Below, one piece after another: positions 10,991 through 22,699 of a stretch of DNA of 64,000 nt. The notes under the pieces were generated by a model. That model did no database searches, had not been told where the DNA came from, and was given only the letters and a program-made list of their open reading frames with translations. The DNA is from Distichodus sexfasciatus (lineage: Eukaryota; Chordata; Actinopteri; Characiformes; Distichodontidae). Location: contig JAVGVS010000018.1 of assembly GCA_032718565.1 (NCBI GenBank), positions 4,757,085-4,821,084 on the forward strand, read 5' to 3'. Both the position numbers and the translations under genes were made by a program. Position 1 is the first letter of the stretch. Every line of letters starts with the position of its first letter.

Positions 10991-12736
10991 AAAGATAGTT
11001 GTAACCATTATAATAATAATATCATCTGACCATTTACCTTTACCTCATTTATAATACCTTTACCTGCACATAATAATAGATTGTTTGGAAAAAGAGATCT
11101 ATCTATCTATCTTACAACTAAATTTTACCAGTCTTTTAGATACATCAAAAAAGCTAAAACCAGACTGAAGCATAAATTATTTCAAAAAATATGTATTTAT
11201 ATTCATATTTTAGAAAAGGAACCTTTGTAAAGATTGAACATTTTTATAGATTTTACAAACATTGTGCAGAGATGCTACATTTTTGCTTTAGAATCCTTAT
11301 GAGAAAGTCAGCCAGTGAATGTGGGTAAACACAGGGTAGATACAAATCGAACTTTATGAGGAGATTTTTTAGCTCGCATTACACAGAACTCTGTTAAAGG
11401 AACTATATGTAAGAAATATTTGGTAAGTAATCATAAAATGGACCTAATATGTAGTGAGGGGGCACTCAAGACTGGTCTCGGTTTTTAAAAGTCTCGGTCT
11501 TGTCTCGGACTCGTACGAAGAGAAATCTGGATTTTATTTTAAATTAATTTGAATTTTAATTTTATTTAGAAATTAGTTAGTTTTATCAGCCTATATCTCA
11601 AAATTAGAATGTGCTACTTCCAAATCGTTTCACCAAGTCGGGTCATTTATTTATATGTATATATATGTACATATATATATATTTACCAGGCTTCAAGCCC
11701 CCAATCTTCCGGTCACCCACACATGGATTCATATGCAGGCCACTCCGGCGCCACCTTTAAATTCAGTCCATGTCGTAAGCCTTAAATTGCAAATTGTTGT
11801 AGGGTTAACCTTTGGATTGAAATGTGGTGTCTCAGGGGGGCAGTCCCACCCAGGGAAACGCTCTCGCCTCACGGGGAACATATGCTCACGTTTAGCATGA
11901 AATGAAATTCAGCAATGAAAAACCAATGAATATTCCGATGGTTCTTTATGTTTTCAGAAAGCAGGCATTATTTTGCGTAGTGAGCATGTCGCTCAATTCC
12001 GAAATGTAGCTCATTTACAAACTGCAACACGTGCAGGCCTATCGAGGGAAGTGTGAAGTGAAAATGCAGTCATTTGTATGAGAATGGACACGCATGCACA
12101 CACACGGAGTCAGCACACACACACGTCTCGGTGTACGTTATCAGTGATTTGTGGAAGCATTAGCAGCAACATCCTTCCCAGTCTAATCTCAAAGCCCCTT
12201 TCTTTTGGTTTCCCAAAGACGTGCTGGACTGGCATTTACATCCACATCACTTCTTGCTCCATCTAGCAAAAACACACTCCGTCCCTCTGCACAACTCTCA
12301 TCCTTAAACCAAATTGGTCTGATGATCTTAGTCTCACTGTTTTCTTCTTCTTTCAGAAGTGTGTAGATGATGAAGTTTGTAGTTAATATTTTAAAAACTT
12401 TGCTGTAGGTTCTGTTCTTGGGCAAACTGTAATATGTAACAGAGCGTTACTATAGCAGTGTGTTATCTTGTGTAGAGTTAAGAGGAACTAACCCAGAATA
12501 AAGCTGACAGCGTTGTTCGTCCGTTCTCGAAAGACAGATTTAGAAAAATGTAGATTTTAGCACAATCTGATCTCACATGAAATTGCACTGAGTGACGGGT
12601 TTCTGTTTTCATAAAAAATTCTCTCAGCTAAACCATCTGCAAAATTTTATTTGTGTTATACTGGGTATAATTAGATAAAAATCTATCGCAGCAGTTGTTA
12701 ATAATTTATTAACATATTATTTATTTGCTATTTTTT
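10991..12736. other. Mostly unique, AT-rich; fragment of a 'TCTCGG' repeat
   Basis: Positions 11468-11515 hold repeats of GTCTCGG/CTCGGAC type that look like a piece of a degenerate dispersed repeat. An ATCT tetranucleotide run lies at about 11096-11112 and an AT run near 11650-11685. No gene was recognised. Confidence 0.5.
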
Positions 12737-13348
12737 GTGGAGCTGTGGTTAGCGCTGCCGCCTCACAGCGAGAAGGTCCTGTGTTCAATCGCGGGGTCGG
12801 CCGTAGGGTCTTTCTGTGTGGAGTTTGCATGCTCTCCCCATGTTCGCGTGGGTTCCCTCCCACAGTCAAAAGCATGCACTGCAGGTTAATTGGCAACTCT
12901 AAATTGGCCTGTAAGTTGTGACTGAGAGTATGATTGTGTGTATGTGTGTTCATGTATTTATCGCATTGTGGGGACCCCTTTGTCCCCTAAAATCACTTTT
13001 ATCTGTTTTTTTGGGTTTTGTGGGGACATTTGAGAGGTCCCCATGAGGAAAAATGACTAAAAGAGGTAAAAGATGTGCTTTTGATTACTGAGGTTAAGGT
13101 TAGGGTTAGGATTAGGTGTAAAATTATATACATCTAGTCATTATGGGAGTCTATGGAAAGACCTCACAAAGATAGTAATACATAGACTGTGTGTGTGCGT
13201 GTGTGCGCGCGCATGTGTGTGTGTGTGTGTCGGCATCTGCCCAGGGCTGTTCCCCGTCTTGCATCTGTAAGTTCCTGTGATAGGTTCCGGTCCCCCCACG
13301 ACCCCGGTTGGGATTAAGCAGCTTGGATTATAAATGAATGAATGAATT
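12737..13348 (+). repeat. SINE-B copy b, interrupted by repeat D
   Basis: The head and body (GCGCTGCCGCCTCACAGCGA to GTAAGTTGTGACTGAGAGTA) are followed by about 235 bp of repeat D, then the rest of SINE-B resumes at the GT stretch and runs to the AATGAATGAAT tail. The B box reads GTTCAATCGC, a mutated form. Repeat D therefore entered the GT-rich segment of an existing SINE-B. Confidence 0.9.
12951..13186 (+). repeat. Repeat D copy 1, nested in SINE-B
   Basis: Has near-inverted ends around GTGGGGAC (12968-12975) and a degenerate match near CCTCACAAAGATAG (13161-13174). A shared core includes TGTGGGGACATTTGAGAGGT, then TTACTGAGGTTAAGGTTAGG. Two other copies occur at 45697 and 47991. All three sit in GT/CA microsatellites. 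It has no coding capacity. It is probably a small DNA transposon, but the class is unproven. Confidence 0.85.
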
Positions 13349-13375
13349 TCGTGAACCGACAGTTTCCGAGTCATG

Positions 13376-13525
13376 GTGCCGTAACCAGAAGGTCGCCGCC
13401 CTTGTTAGCTGCCCACTGCTCCTTCACGGATGGGTCAAATGTAGAGGTCACATTTGGTCGTGGTTCACTGTGTGCACTGCTGTGGTGTGTTCACAACGAC
13501 AAATATTCACTCACTTTCATTTTCA
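13376..13525 (+). repeat. SINE-A copy 6, 5'-truncated and internally deleted
   Basis: A remnant of the head (CCGTAACCAGAAGGTCGCC) is joined directly to CTTGTTAGCTGCCCACTGCT, so the B box and middle are deleted. The 3' end is intact. It lies about 27 bp beyond the SINE-B tail. Confidence 0.88.
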
Positions 13526-13914
13526 GTGATGTCCCCTTTTGCTAGCATTACTAATTTGTCCTGTAGATGCAGTTCTTCCTGAGAGTGGACACAATGGCCG
13601 GAGAGCTACTCTGGTCTCCGCACTAAATGTAAAGCTTGTTGAGTTAAAGAGATAGTTGAGCTGAAGACTGGCTCATAAAAAGCTTTATACCAGCGAGGGT
13701 GTTGAGGATGAGTGCATTACTTCGGGCCCGTCAGTGTGCTTGTGACTCTCATAATGAACTTTAATGTTTGCTGTGGCTCCGCGGCCGGCCCCAGTTTAGC
13801 TAATATCCTGTTTTTACAGCACGGCAGACGCTGCAGAGATGAAGAGGGAAATGAGTGCTTTATCTTCTTTATACGACCATTTTTCTTTTAAACATTCGAT
13901 TATTGGGTTCACCT

Positions 13915-14093
13915 CGCTCCCTCCCTCCCTCTCAAACGCACACTCTCTCCCAGTACTCACTACATACATACTCTCTCTCTCTTTCTCCTCTTCCCCTTTC
14001 TCCGTATTGTGCTCTTTCTTCATCGCTCTCTGTGTTTCTCTCATATGTAATCTCTCTATTTCTCCCTCGCGTTTTTTCTCTCTCACACATACA
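13915..14093 (+). repeat. Pyrimidine-rich (CT)n tract
   Basis: A long run of CTCTC/CTCCC-type sequence. It resumes after the hAT element, at about 14941-15020, so the element split an older pyrimidine tract. Confidence 0.8.
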
Positions 14094-14937
14094 CAGAGGT
14101 GGAAAGAGTACTGAAAATTTGTACTCAAGTACAAGTACTGTTACATTGGTTAAAATGTACTCAATTACAAGTAAAAGTACTGGTGTTAAAAAAAATACTT
14201 GAGTAAAAGTACAAAGTACTCTTCTTAAAAACTACTCAGAGTATTAATTACTTTTTAACCGATGGATGTTTTATTGCGTCGTCAATAGCAAGCATTCGAT
14301 TCCATTCACCAGTATAAAATATCTACGTTCAAAGCACATTTCTCAGATGAACGAGGTATAGAAAGGCAATTTGTTTTGTAAATAAATGTAGATATAAAGC
14401 AGGAATTTTGTTTGTTAAAACAATGACAAAAGTGTTTTTGAACATGCATAGAACAGTTTAAACTTTTCCCAATACACTGCGAACAACAGGCAGCGGGCAC
14501 TCGTCCTCCGTCTTTTCTCCATCATTTTCACGGTTGACAGTGTTGTCTTCTGTCTCCATTTTGGCTTCTTTGTCTCCAAATCTTCAGTCTATAAATGAGT
14601 TTGTCCTCCACTGTGTAGTACCTCCAGACACCTGTGCCTGCTGCTGCAGCGGAGTTTATTCCTTGCTTACGTGATAGATTAATTGGCGCGGTCACGATTG
14701 CACAGCCTTGATGGCTGCAAAGATGCAGATGAAAGGTTTGAATATTAATTCAAATTGTGGGCGTACTCAGTAGCGACTTGTGATTTTATAAGTAGCGAAG
14801 TAGATTACATGGCGTAAATTGTACTCAAGTATAAGTAAAATTACACACTTGAAAAACTACTCATAAAAGTGCAAGTACCCAAAAAATCTACTTAATTACA
14901 GTAACGTGAGTATTTGTAATTCGTTACTTCCACCTCG
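14094..14937 (+). mobile_element. Non-autonomous hAT-type element
   Basis: Begins CAGAGGTGGAAAGAGTACTG and ends ATTCGTTACTTCCACCTCG, an imperfect inverted repeat with one base lost at the very end. The 8 bp on either side are CACATACA (14086-14093) and CATATACA (14938-14945), matching at 7 of 8 positions, as expected for hAT target duplications. Both ends are rich in AAGTAC/GTACTT motifs, typical of a common fish hAT-derived family. No transposase frame remains. Confidence 0.88.
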
Positions 14938-15020
14938 CATATACACTCTCTTGCATAAACTTCCTGTCTCTCCCTCTCTCATACTGTCTCACACTGTCTC
15001 TCTCTCTCCCTCCTTCCCCT

Positions 15021-16569
15021 TTGTGTAGGTGATACCATGACAGGTATATTGGTGTTTTCTTGGACAGCAATGTAAACATACAGGAGAAACACACACACAC
15101 ACAGTACCACCCTCCATTCCATATTCATACACACCCACACACACACAGCGCAATTGTGTGGGTGTGTATGTGGTGGTGGAAGTGGGTGTTAAGGCCACTT
15201 CACAGCACACGCCAAACACAAACGCGTCTGCCACTCAGGATGAGTGATTACCTCTCCCTCAGAGTGAGGAAAAGTCAATTTCACACTTTTTCCCCCTCCC
15301 CCTTCCTCCAACAAACACACCAACACACACACACACACATACTCACAGAGGACATCTTGATTCTGTCAAGTATTTCAAATATGTAATCATTAGAATAACA
15401 GTAGTAGGTCAGTTCTGTCATATTTTCTCAAACATATTTGTTGGAAATGCAGAGAGGCCTCAGCTCGCTTTTAGTCCTTGACTGACAGAGGCTGTTTAAA
15501 TGAATGATGAAAAACAAGCACGCGGTTCTGCTGGATTGCTGGTATTTATTATACCGTATACACTGAACAGCATTCCAGTATACTTGCTCAGCGATCCTTC
15601 AGAGCTTTCCGTCAAAGCTGGTTACAGGCGTGTTTGAGGATACACAAAGGCAGACTTTACTGTGACATGAACGCAGAAATATGGGACAAAGCACTGCAGC
15701 GGTGTTCCGCCTTTCGGAGATACATCACGTTTTTTTTGTATGACTCGAGAAAGCGAAAATTGAGGTTAGTGACGGGCATGCGAGCTGCAGGTGTGAAATT
15801 TAAAGCTCGCACGTTGGATGGACGTGGTGCCACCTCCAGGCCCCGGCGCGCTGCTATGCGCCTTCACAGCTGCTACTCAAGCTGAAGAACGACAGGCAAT
15901 TTAACTTCATGAAATTTTAAAAGCGTTTGAGATCATGGCTGGGAGCAGCAGCTAAACCTACACCCTCCAGGGGGGAAAGTGCCATTATTAGCTTTCCTCT
16001 GTGCGCGTCTTTCGCCGAGACAAAGGCACAGTAAGAGAGCGTGTACCTAATCAACCCACTGCTGCTGAAATACTGGCCATATTACAGAGGGGATTGGTGC
16101 AGACCTGCACCTCCTTTCTCCTCACCTCGCGGAGACCCCTAGCCCCTCCCTGGGACGTCTAATCCGGCCTCAGGCACGCTTCCATAATGGCCACCAAGAC
16201 TTCCTGACCCTCCATGATTTATGCAGTTTTCCACAAATAACAGGCACCAAGGACTTGTGCACACACACACACACACCTACGGATTTCAATCCTCCTCAGT
16301 CCTGCAGGCCCCATAAGTCCCCGAACGGCCTTAAGCCCTGGTGAGATGCTTGTCTGGGGCTCAGGTCTAGAGATCAGCCAGCGCCCGTCTCCACCGACCC
16401 CACCGCCTTGCTAATGTCCTGTGGGGTCAGAGGCCATGCAGGGGCTGTCAGTGGAGCGTGTGTGTCAGGAGTAACCAAGGTCTGCTGGGAATACTGCTTG
16501 CTCATCAACGCTAGGTGTGTCAGCGGCCAGAATGGGAGCTGGTGATGGGCAGCCATCTAGAATATTGTA

Positions 16570-16604
<35 letters not shown>

Positions 16605-17760
16605 ATGCATGTGTGCATCACTACCTTCTGCATTCTCTACGAGTAACTATATGCAGCGTTACACATCCTGTTGTTATGTACACAGCAGTTGTCCCTCGGA
16701 AAAACCCAGGGCTTTATGAGGCCATGAATTGGGTTGCTTTTAATTGGCCCGTTGTGTGTGGAGACAGAAGCCTGCAGCCACTGTGAGCTTATCAGCCTCC
16801 TTGCCTCCATCAATAATGCATGTTTGGTGTATTAACGTGCCCTGTTCTGCTTGCAGAGTTCCGGCAGTCTTCCTCAACAGGAGAGAGACGGCTGTGTGTG
16901 TGTGTGTAAGAGAGTGAGTGTGAACGTGGGGTAGGGGGCGTTCAGCACTGCTGCCGCTGTCGGACAGATGCGCTGGGGAACAGAGGCGTTATGTCTTCCG
17001 CATCCCAACCAACCTGAAGCCTTCCCAGATGTGCACAGGATCTAAGCCAGCCTTCTGCTACTGAGAGAAACTGTGATGAAGGAGCTTTGAAGGACAGTGC
17101 AAGATGTGCTGTTTAATCCTAGGATCTTCTTTATGCGTTACATAAAGAAATAGAATCAATACAAAAGATATCAGTTGCTTTTTGAACTGTGTGCAAACAT
17201 GTACAACATATGAACATATATAACCCTCTAGTACATTCAAGAGTAAGACGCATGTCACATAATTGCTGATTTGGACTGGGCTGAGATGCAACAGAATGTG
17301 GCACACACTTGTACTTCAAAGGCACGGAGCCCCCGGAAACTTGATGCATGGTGGGAGGAGAAAGCCCCATAAAAAAGAAGCAGATCAATTATGGTAATGC
17401 TTTGTGCACAAGCAGAATGCAGCCTGGGGGAAGAAGGGGGATCAAAGCTCTGGTTCTCTCTCCGGACCCCGTGTGACCTGCTCGTCTGATCTCCCCCCCC
17501 CACTTCTCTGCAGTAAGAGCCTGTGGCGGTGAAGCATCTGCTGCTAAAGGTAACACTAGGTAACCTGCTGCGCTACATGGCAACAGTTGCTACTGAAAGT
17601 GATGATGTGAAAGATTTTTAATGCCACCGTTACTTTTTAAAGTCCTCAGCTATTGCAAAGGAGATCTACATTTTTTAGGTTTTTTTTTAATTTATTTCTT
17701 TTCTTATTTGTTGCTGAAATCTTGATCCCAAAATGTAAGCCAGTTTAGACTAGGGATTCC
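15021..17760. other. Unique sequence with CA/GT runs
   Basis: No gene was recognised. CA runs lie near 15090-15150, 15318-15342 and 16260-16277, and a GT run at 16569-16616. The block at 15960-16480 is GC-richer and non-repetitive, with no clear exon. Confidence 0.5.
16569..16616 (+). repeat. (GT)n microsatellite
   Basis: Nearly uninterrupted GT dinucleotide repeat ending in GCATGCATGTG. Likely to be length-polymorphic. Confidence 0.95.
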
Positions 17761-17764
17761 TATT

Positions 17765-17850
17765 GAAACTAAGCAGGTTTGGGTCTGGCCTGTACTTTGA
17801 AGGAGACCAACTAGGAAAGCTGGATCGCTGCAAAAAAGAGGTGTTTAACT
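17765..17850 (+). repeat. 5S-rRNA-like sequence (5S-derived SINE or pseudogene)
   Basis: AACTAAGCAGGTTTGGGTCT and ACTTTGAAGGAGACCAACTA align with the internal promoter half of vertebrate 5S rRNA (box A around GAAGCTAAGCAGG, box C around GGGAGACCGCCTGGGAA). Many bases differ and the 5' half of 5S is not recognisable, so this is not a working 5S gene. Sequence downstream (GCTGCAAAAAAGAGGTGTTT, then ATGAGAATCC and CACCCGGTATAG near 17873-17908) resembles the tail of a widespread fish 5S-headed repeat, so the element may run to about 17960. Confidence 0.72.
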
Positions 17851-17960
17851 CTAAACTCTTACTGGTTCTAGTGATGAGAATCCAAGGCCATGGAAAGCAC
17901 CCGGTATAGCTAAGAAGTATTCTACGGTAGAGTGTGTTTTAACTGAGCCCTGGGGCCTTA

Positions 17961-19251
17961 GAATGGCAACATGTTTAGTCTGGTCTGTACATACCATCAC
18001 ATAAACACTCAAATAAATGCAGCCAGCTTTGGCAGGAGAAAAACCTTCTCTTTCTGACAATCCCTTGATGATTTATCTAGTACAGCTGTGCAGTAACAGC
18101 AATGAGAGGGTGCATGCCACTTGTCTTTATTTCCGTGCTGTATTCTCTGGGTTTGGCGGGTTCCTGTGTGTGAAAGGGCGAGCCGGGCAATCCATCACGC
18201 TCGTTGATTGAGAGGATTACCGTTCAGCACGATCCAATGCTTTAGAATACATCGTCAGTTCCTGAGTGAATAATGCCAATGCCATTTTGTCTATCACCTT
18301 AGTCTCCACTCGATCTCTGACTCGGTAGCTAAAAAAGCCGGCGATACTTGACAATTTGTACACCCTTCATTGAGTGCTAATCTGTCCTGTTTTGTCCATA
18401 TTTCATCACTGCTGTACTTCATCACGCCCAGCCATGAAACTCTGGTGTGGCTGTACGGATATGTGGTTTTATGACTTAGTTAAGACTTGACACATTATCA
18501 TTGCATGTACTATATTACGAGACTTCTCAGGGTGCCTCCCCCTGGGAGCCGACAGTATATATTTCTCTGAAACAAAGCCAAGTATTGAAGATAATGTTAG
18601 CAGGCTAATTAGCTCACCTCCTAGAGCAGGCAAAGCAGATACATTTCCTCAGGTTGCTTGTGCCAGGCAGTCGGCACTCAGTCTTGAGCAGATATTTCAT
18701 AGTCAGTTTGTGGCTCTCTCCCTTCATTCTTCATCCCCAGCTAGTAAATCTTCCTTCATCACCATATTCAGTGCAGCCGAGAGCAGGTTTGATGCAGGAG
18801 TTTCCTTAATGAAGCCGGTGGTTTTCGTCGTGGTTTAGAGCTCCTCAGAGGAGGATAACAAACAGATGAAGCCGTCCTGCTACAGTTTGAATTTGAAATG
18901 TGCTGCAATAAATTTTGCCGGGTCGCTAACAAGGTTCCTCGGCTATGCCGCAAATGGGTTGTGTTTGAAGAGTGAACAATGGCTGCTCCTGAGCTCCTGT
19001 ATTTGAAGTGCCTCTATCAGTAGAACCTCACCACTGTCCTGTACTTAAATTATACACCACTTAGTTATAGATTTTTGTAGGTATACAGTAGATTTTTCTG
19101 TTTCCCTGCACAGCTTAATCGCTACCCTCTACCTTTATCATTATTGGTCAGTCTTTGACCACAGGATTACAGGTAATCAGGTTTTATTTTGTCAGACTTC
19201 ACCCTGTGATTAAATTCTGATCTTTGATGTTTCTTTAGATGAGTAAAATTA
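17961..19251. other. Unique sequence, no gene seen
   Basis: Non-repetitive DNA without a recognisable exon or RNA gene. Confidence 0.5.
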
Positions 19252-19481
19252 GGGCAGTTGGTAGTGTAACGGTTAGGGAGTTTGTTCTGTGATCAGAAAG
19301 TCACCAATTTGAATCCTAGACTGGAAAAAGGTACCATTGAATTACTCATGAGTAAGGTATAAGCACCGCTTTCCAGGTACTGCCCATGTCAACTGCCCAC
19401 TGCTCCTTTATGGATGGGTCACATTTAGTTGTGGTGCACTGTGTGCTGTGGTGCGTTCACAACGACAAATAATCACTTTCA
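19252..19481 (+). repeat. SINE-A copy 7
   Basis: Near full-length. The head is AGGGCAGTTGGTAGTGTAAC, the B box is degraded (ATTTGAATCCTAG), the middle and 3' end are present, and it stops at AAATAATCACTTTCA. An older copy than those near 58-62 kb, judging by substitutions. Confidence 0.9.
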
Positions 19482-19887
19482 ATTGTCAATTTGGAAACAA
19501 TTTGAATACAGACAGTCTTTAGGCCATGTTTACACATTGCCGGGTATTTACAGAAGCGGCTATTTCCCCCTCTCCGTTTTCAAAAATATCCTTGTTTACC
19601 CACGGCATTTAAGGCATGTGCACAATAGAACCAAAAACTGATTTAATTGTTTTCTTTGTAATCTTTACTTTGGAGATTACAAAGGAAAATATCCATTTGT
19701 GCTGGCTAAAACTCTGTTTATATGTAAACAAAAGGCCCAAATGTATAAAAAATATGTTTATAAAAAAACAAGGTCACAGGGGGACAAAGCCTATGCCATG
19801 AACCATGGGCACAAGGCAGGAACCAACTATGCGCAGGCACCAATAGGCATATTATAATGTATTTTTTTCCGAAAAAATATTTACAAA

Positions 19888-20497
19888 TGTGACTCTGCAC
19901 GGCGAAACCAGTCGCTTGTCGCAAATTTTCAAAATTGAGTTATTATATTTTCATGAAAGAGCATAAATCAACCTTCAAAACGATACCTATCTGCAATGAA
20001 TGTGACGACATATGACTGAGATATCAACATTCAAAGGAGTCGGGTTTCTCCTGTCACGCCAAGTGAGAAACGGAGAAATCTGCCTTTGAAGTTGACTATC
20101 GACGTAGCACTCACAGACGCTTGGTGCAGTCGCGGCTACGTTCGTATTTACGGTAGCCTACGCTGCATTCACAACCACACAGATAGCCTACCTGCGTTAG
20201 GTTAACTGAACTCGGGAGACGAAGATGGATTCCGGAGAAATATCTTCACGCTGGTCAACCAGTGGATTTACCGTAAATATTGAAGTAGAGCGGTCAAAAC
20301 AGAAACTTTTAACTTTCTGCTGGAATTGAATTCCTCACCTCAAGAAAGTCATGTTTTTAGGATGGAAAGGGTAAGTTTTTCAGTGAAATTTATTCACAAC
20401 AGTACAGTATAGACCTTCCACTGTTTCAAAACACTAAAAACAAAAAATCCAAAATTTTACCCCACGCAACATAAATGCTCGTTTTTCTCAGAAACCT
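19888..20497 (-). mobile_element. MITE-1 copy 2, one end missing
   Basis: Reverse copy of MITE-1, 610 bp. The end at 19888 is present with three substitutions (TGTGACTCTGCACGGCGAAA). The other end stops at CAGAAACCT, so the last ~45 bp, including that terminal repeat, are absent and replaced by unrelated AT-rich DNA. It faces copy 3 across 377 bp. Confidence 0.9.
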
Positions 20498-20874
20498 TAT
20501 TTGTACATTTGATTATACAAATGTAGCTTTCATGTTTACACATTCATCTGTAGTGTTGAGTAGTTTTGGAAATGTAATGTACCGAATGTACAAAATCCAG
20601 AATTTAGGCAAATGGCGAAGAATCACAAGGTTCAGAAACGCTGAGAAACTTGGACTTTGTACACGTAGTCCTGGTGTGAGAGTGTGATTACACAAACCAC
20701 CTGAGGTCCCTTTCCTATCTCTCTCATCCCTCTCACACAGAAGGTCACCTAAAGGAGATTAGCAGCATCGTTCCCCATGCTGCTGTTTTAGTCGGGGGTT
20801 GGTGAGAATGGTTGCAGTAAGATAGAAATGTTGAAGACTGAGGACAGAATAGAGTGGAGTGAATACAGGACATT

Positions 20875-21524
20875 TGTGACCCTCCACGGCAAAACCAGTC
20901 GCATGACGCAACGGAGGTTTCCGAGAAAAACGACCGTTTATGTTGAGTGGGGTAAAATTTTGGATTTTTTGTTTTTTGTGTTTTGAAACAGTGGAAGGTC
21001 TATACTGTACTGTTGTGAATAAATTTCGCTGAAAAACTTACCGTTTCCATCCTAAAAACATGACTTTCTTGAGGTGAGGAATTCAATTCCAGCAGAATGT
21101 TAAAAGTTTCTGTTTTGGCCGCTCTACTTCAATATTTACGGTAAATCCACTGGTTGACTAGCGTGAAGATATTTCTCCGGAATCCATCTTCGTCTCCCGA
21201 GTTCAGTTAACCTAACGCAGGTAGGCTATCCGTGTGGCTGTGAATGCAGCGTAGGCTACCGTAAATGCAAACGTAGCCGCGACCGCACCAAGCGTCTGTG
21301 AGTGCTACGGCGATAGTCAACTTCAAAGGCAGATTTCTCCGTTTCTCACTTGGCGTGACAGGAGAAACCCGACTCCTTTCAATGTTGATATCTCAGTCAT
21401 ATGTCGTCCCATTCATTCAATATAGGTATTGTTTTGAAGGTTGATTTATGCCCTTTCATGAAAACATAATAACTCAATTTTGAAAATTTGCGACAAGCAA
21501 CTGGTTTTGCCGTGGACGGTCACA
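20875..21524 (+). mobile_element. MITE-1 copy 3, both ends present
   Basis: 650 bp, from TGTGACCCTCCACGGCAAAA to GCCGTGGACGGTCACA. If the element is read as GTGACC...GGTCAC, identical ATTT flanks each side, which suggests a 4 bp target duplication. Very similar to copy 2 over its length, in opposite orientation. No open frame of note. Confidence 0.92.
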
Positions 21525-22653
21525 TTTTCCATCACCCTGCCGTAAGATTTCATACAGATCTGGGAATTCCTTTTTCATTCAAAGGGATTGATGAGATCTA
21601 AAAAATGCATGAGCGAGAGCCTAGTTCACTGTTCGTCTTGTTTGAGCAAATGTAGTTAATACTTTCTCTTTTTTTGTTCGCTTCAAAAAGTACACTTTTG
21701 GTTTCTTCATATTCCGAATCTTTGAAGTTTGTTATTCAGAAATTTGAACAGAGTCTGTGGGAAGAACTTCAAGGCTGATTTTTTAGAATATACAATTATT
21801 TCATTATCAATAGAGTGGAAAGCAGGCCAAGTTTAAAAATGAAATTCTAAGGCTTCTCTGCATTATATGACAGATAGGTCCCTCATCAGGAATGTGATGG
21901 ATTATGCAAAAATAACCCAGAATATAGGACTTTGATCCAACCGGCAGAACTCTGTGTCATCCAACCTGTAATGCTTTCAGTTTCTTCATGTTTAATATTG
22001 AAATCAAGTAACGTGAGAGACTGCCGTACAAGCATTTGATGCCATAAAAATCCTGAATTGTATTAGTGTTATTACAAATTCAGTTGTTTTAAGTACTTTG
22101 AATACAACATACATCATATACCGCATATCAGTGATGTGTTACGTTGAACACTAAAACCAGATTTTCTTCACATTTCTTTACTAGAAATTCTTTACTAGAA
22201 AACCACTGAAATGCTAACCTGACTCCATATCAACTTTTGACCCAGTGTGTGCAACGCCTTTTGCAAGGGCCAATATATTAATACAGGGCTTGTGTTGGAC
22301 TGTAAATAAATTACACAGGATTAAGGAGGGTTTCCTGGAGCGCCAGACTTCCTTGTAGATTCAAGGAAGTCCTTTGGGTTCCACAAACTTGTCTGAGCAT
22401 TATTGATCTAGACACGCCAGATCTACGCCACAGGAGAACACGGAGGAGACGACGTTTGATGTCTGTTCTGCCTCTCATCTGTGTGGAATTTTACCATGTG
22501 GAGATGGTTGGGTGAAATTTTGAAAGGACGTCTAAAGAGACTACGCCGGGTATGAGTTTTCACAAAGCTAAATCTCAAGTATGGGTTTGAATGCCGGGGT
22601 GTTGAGCTTTTCCCAGTAAGTTGTCATGATGTGTGAAGATGAAATAACTGCCT

Positions 22654-22699
<46 letters not shown>

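Noticed and set aside
13083..13112. Telomere-like GGTTAGGGTTAGG stretch
   Set aside because: Present in the repeat D copies as GGTTAAGGTTAGGG and variants, so it belongs to that element and is not an interstitial telomere.
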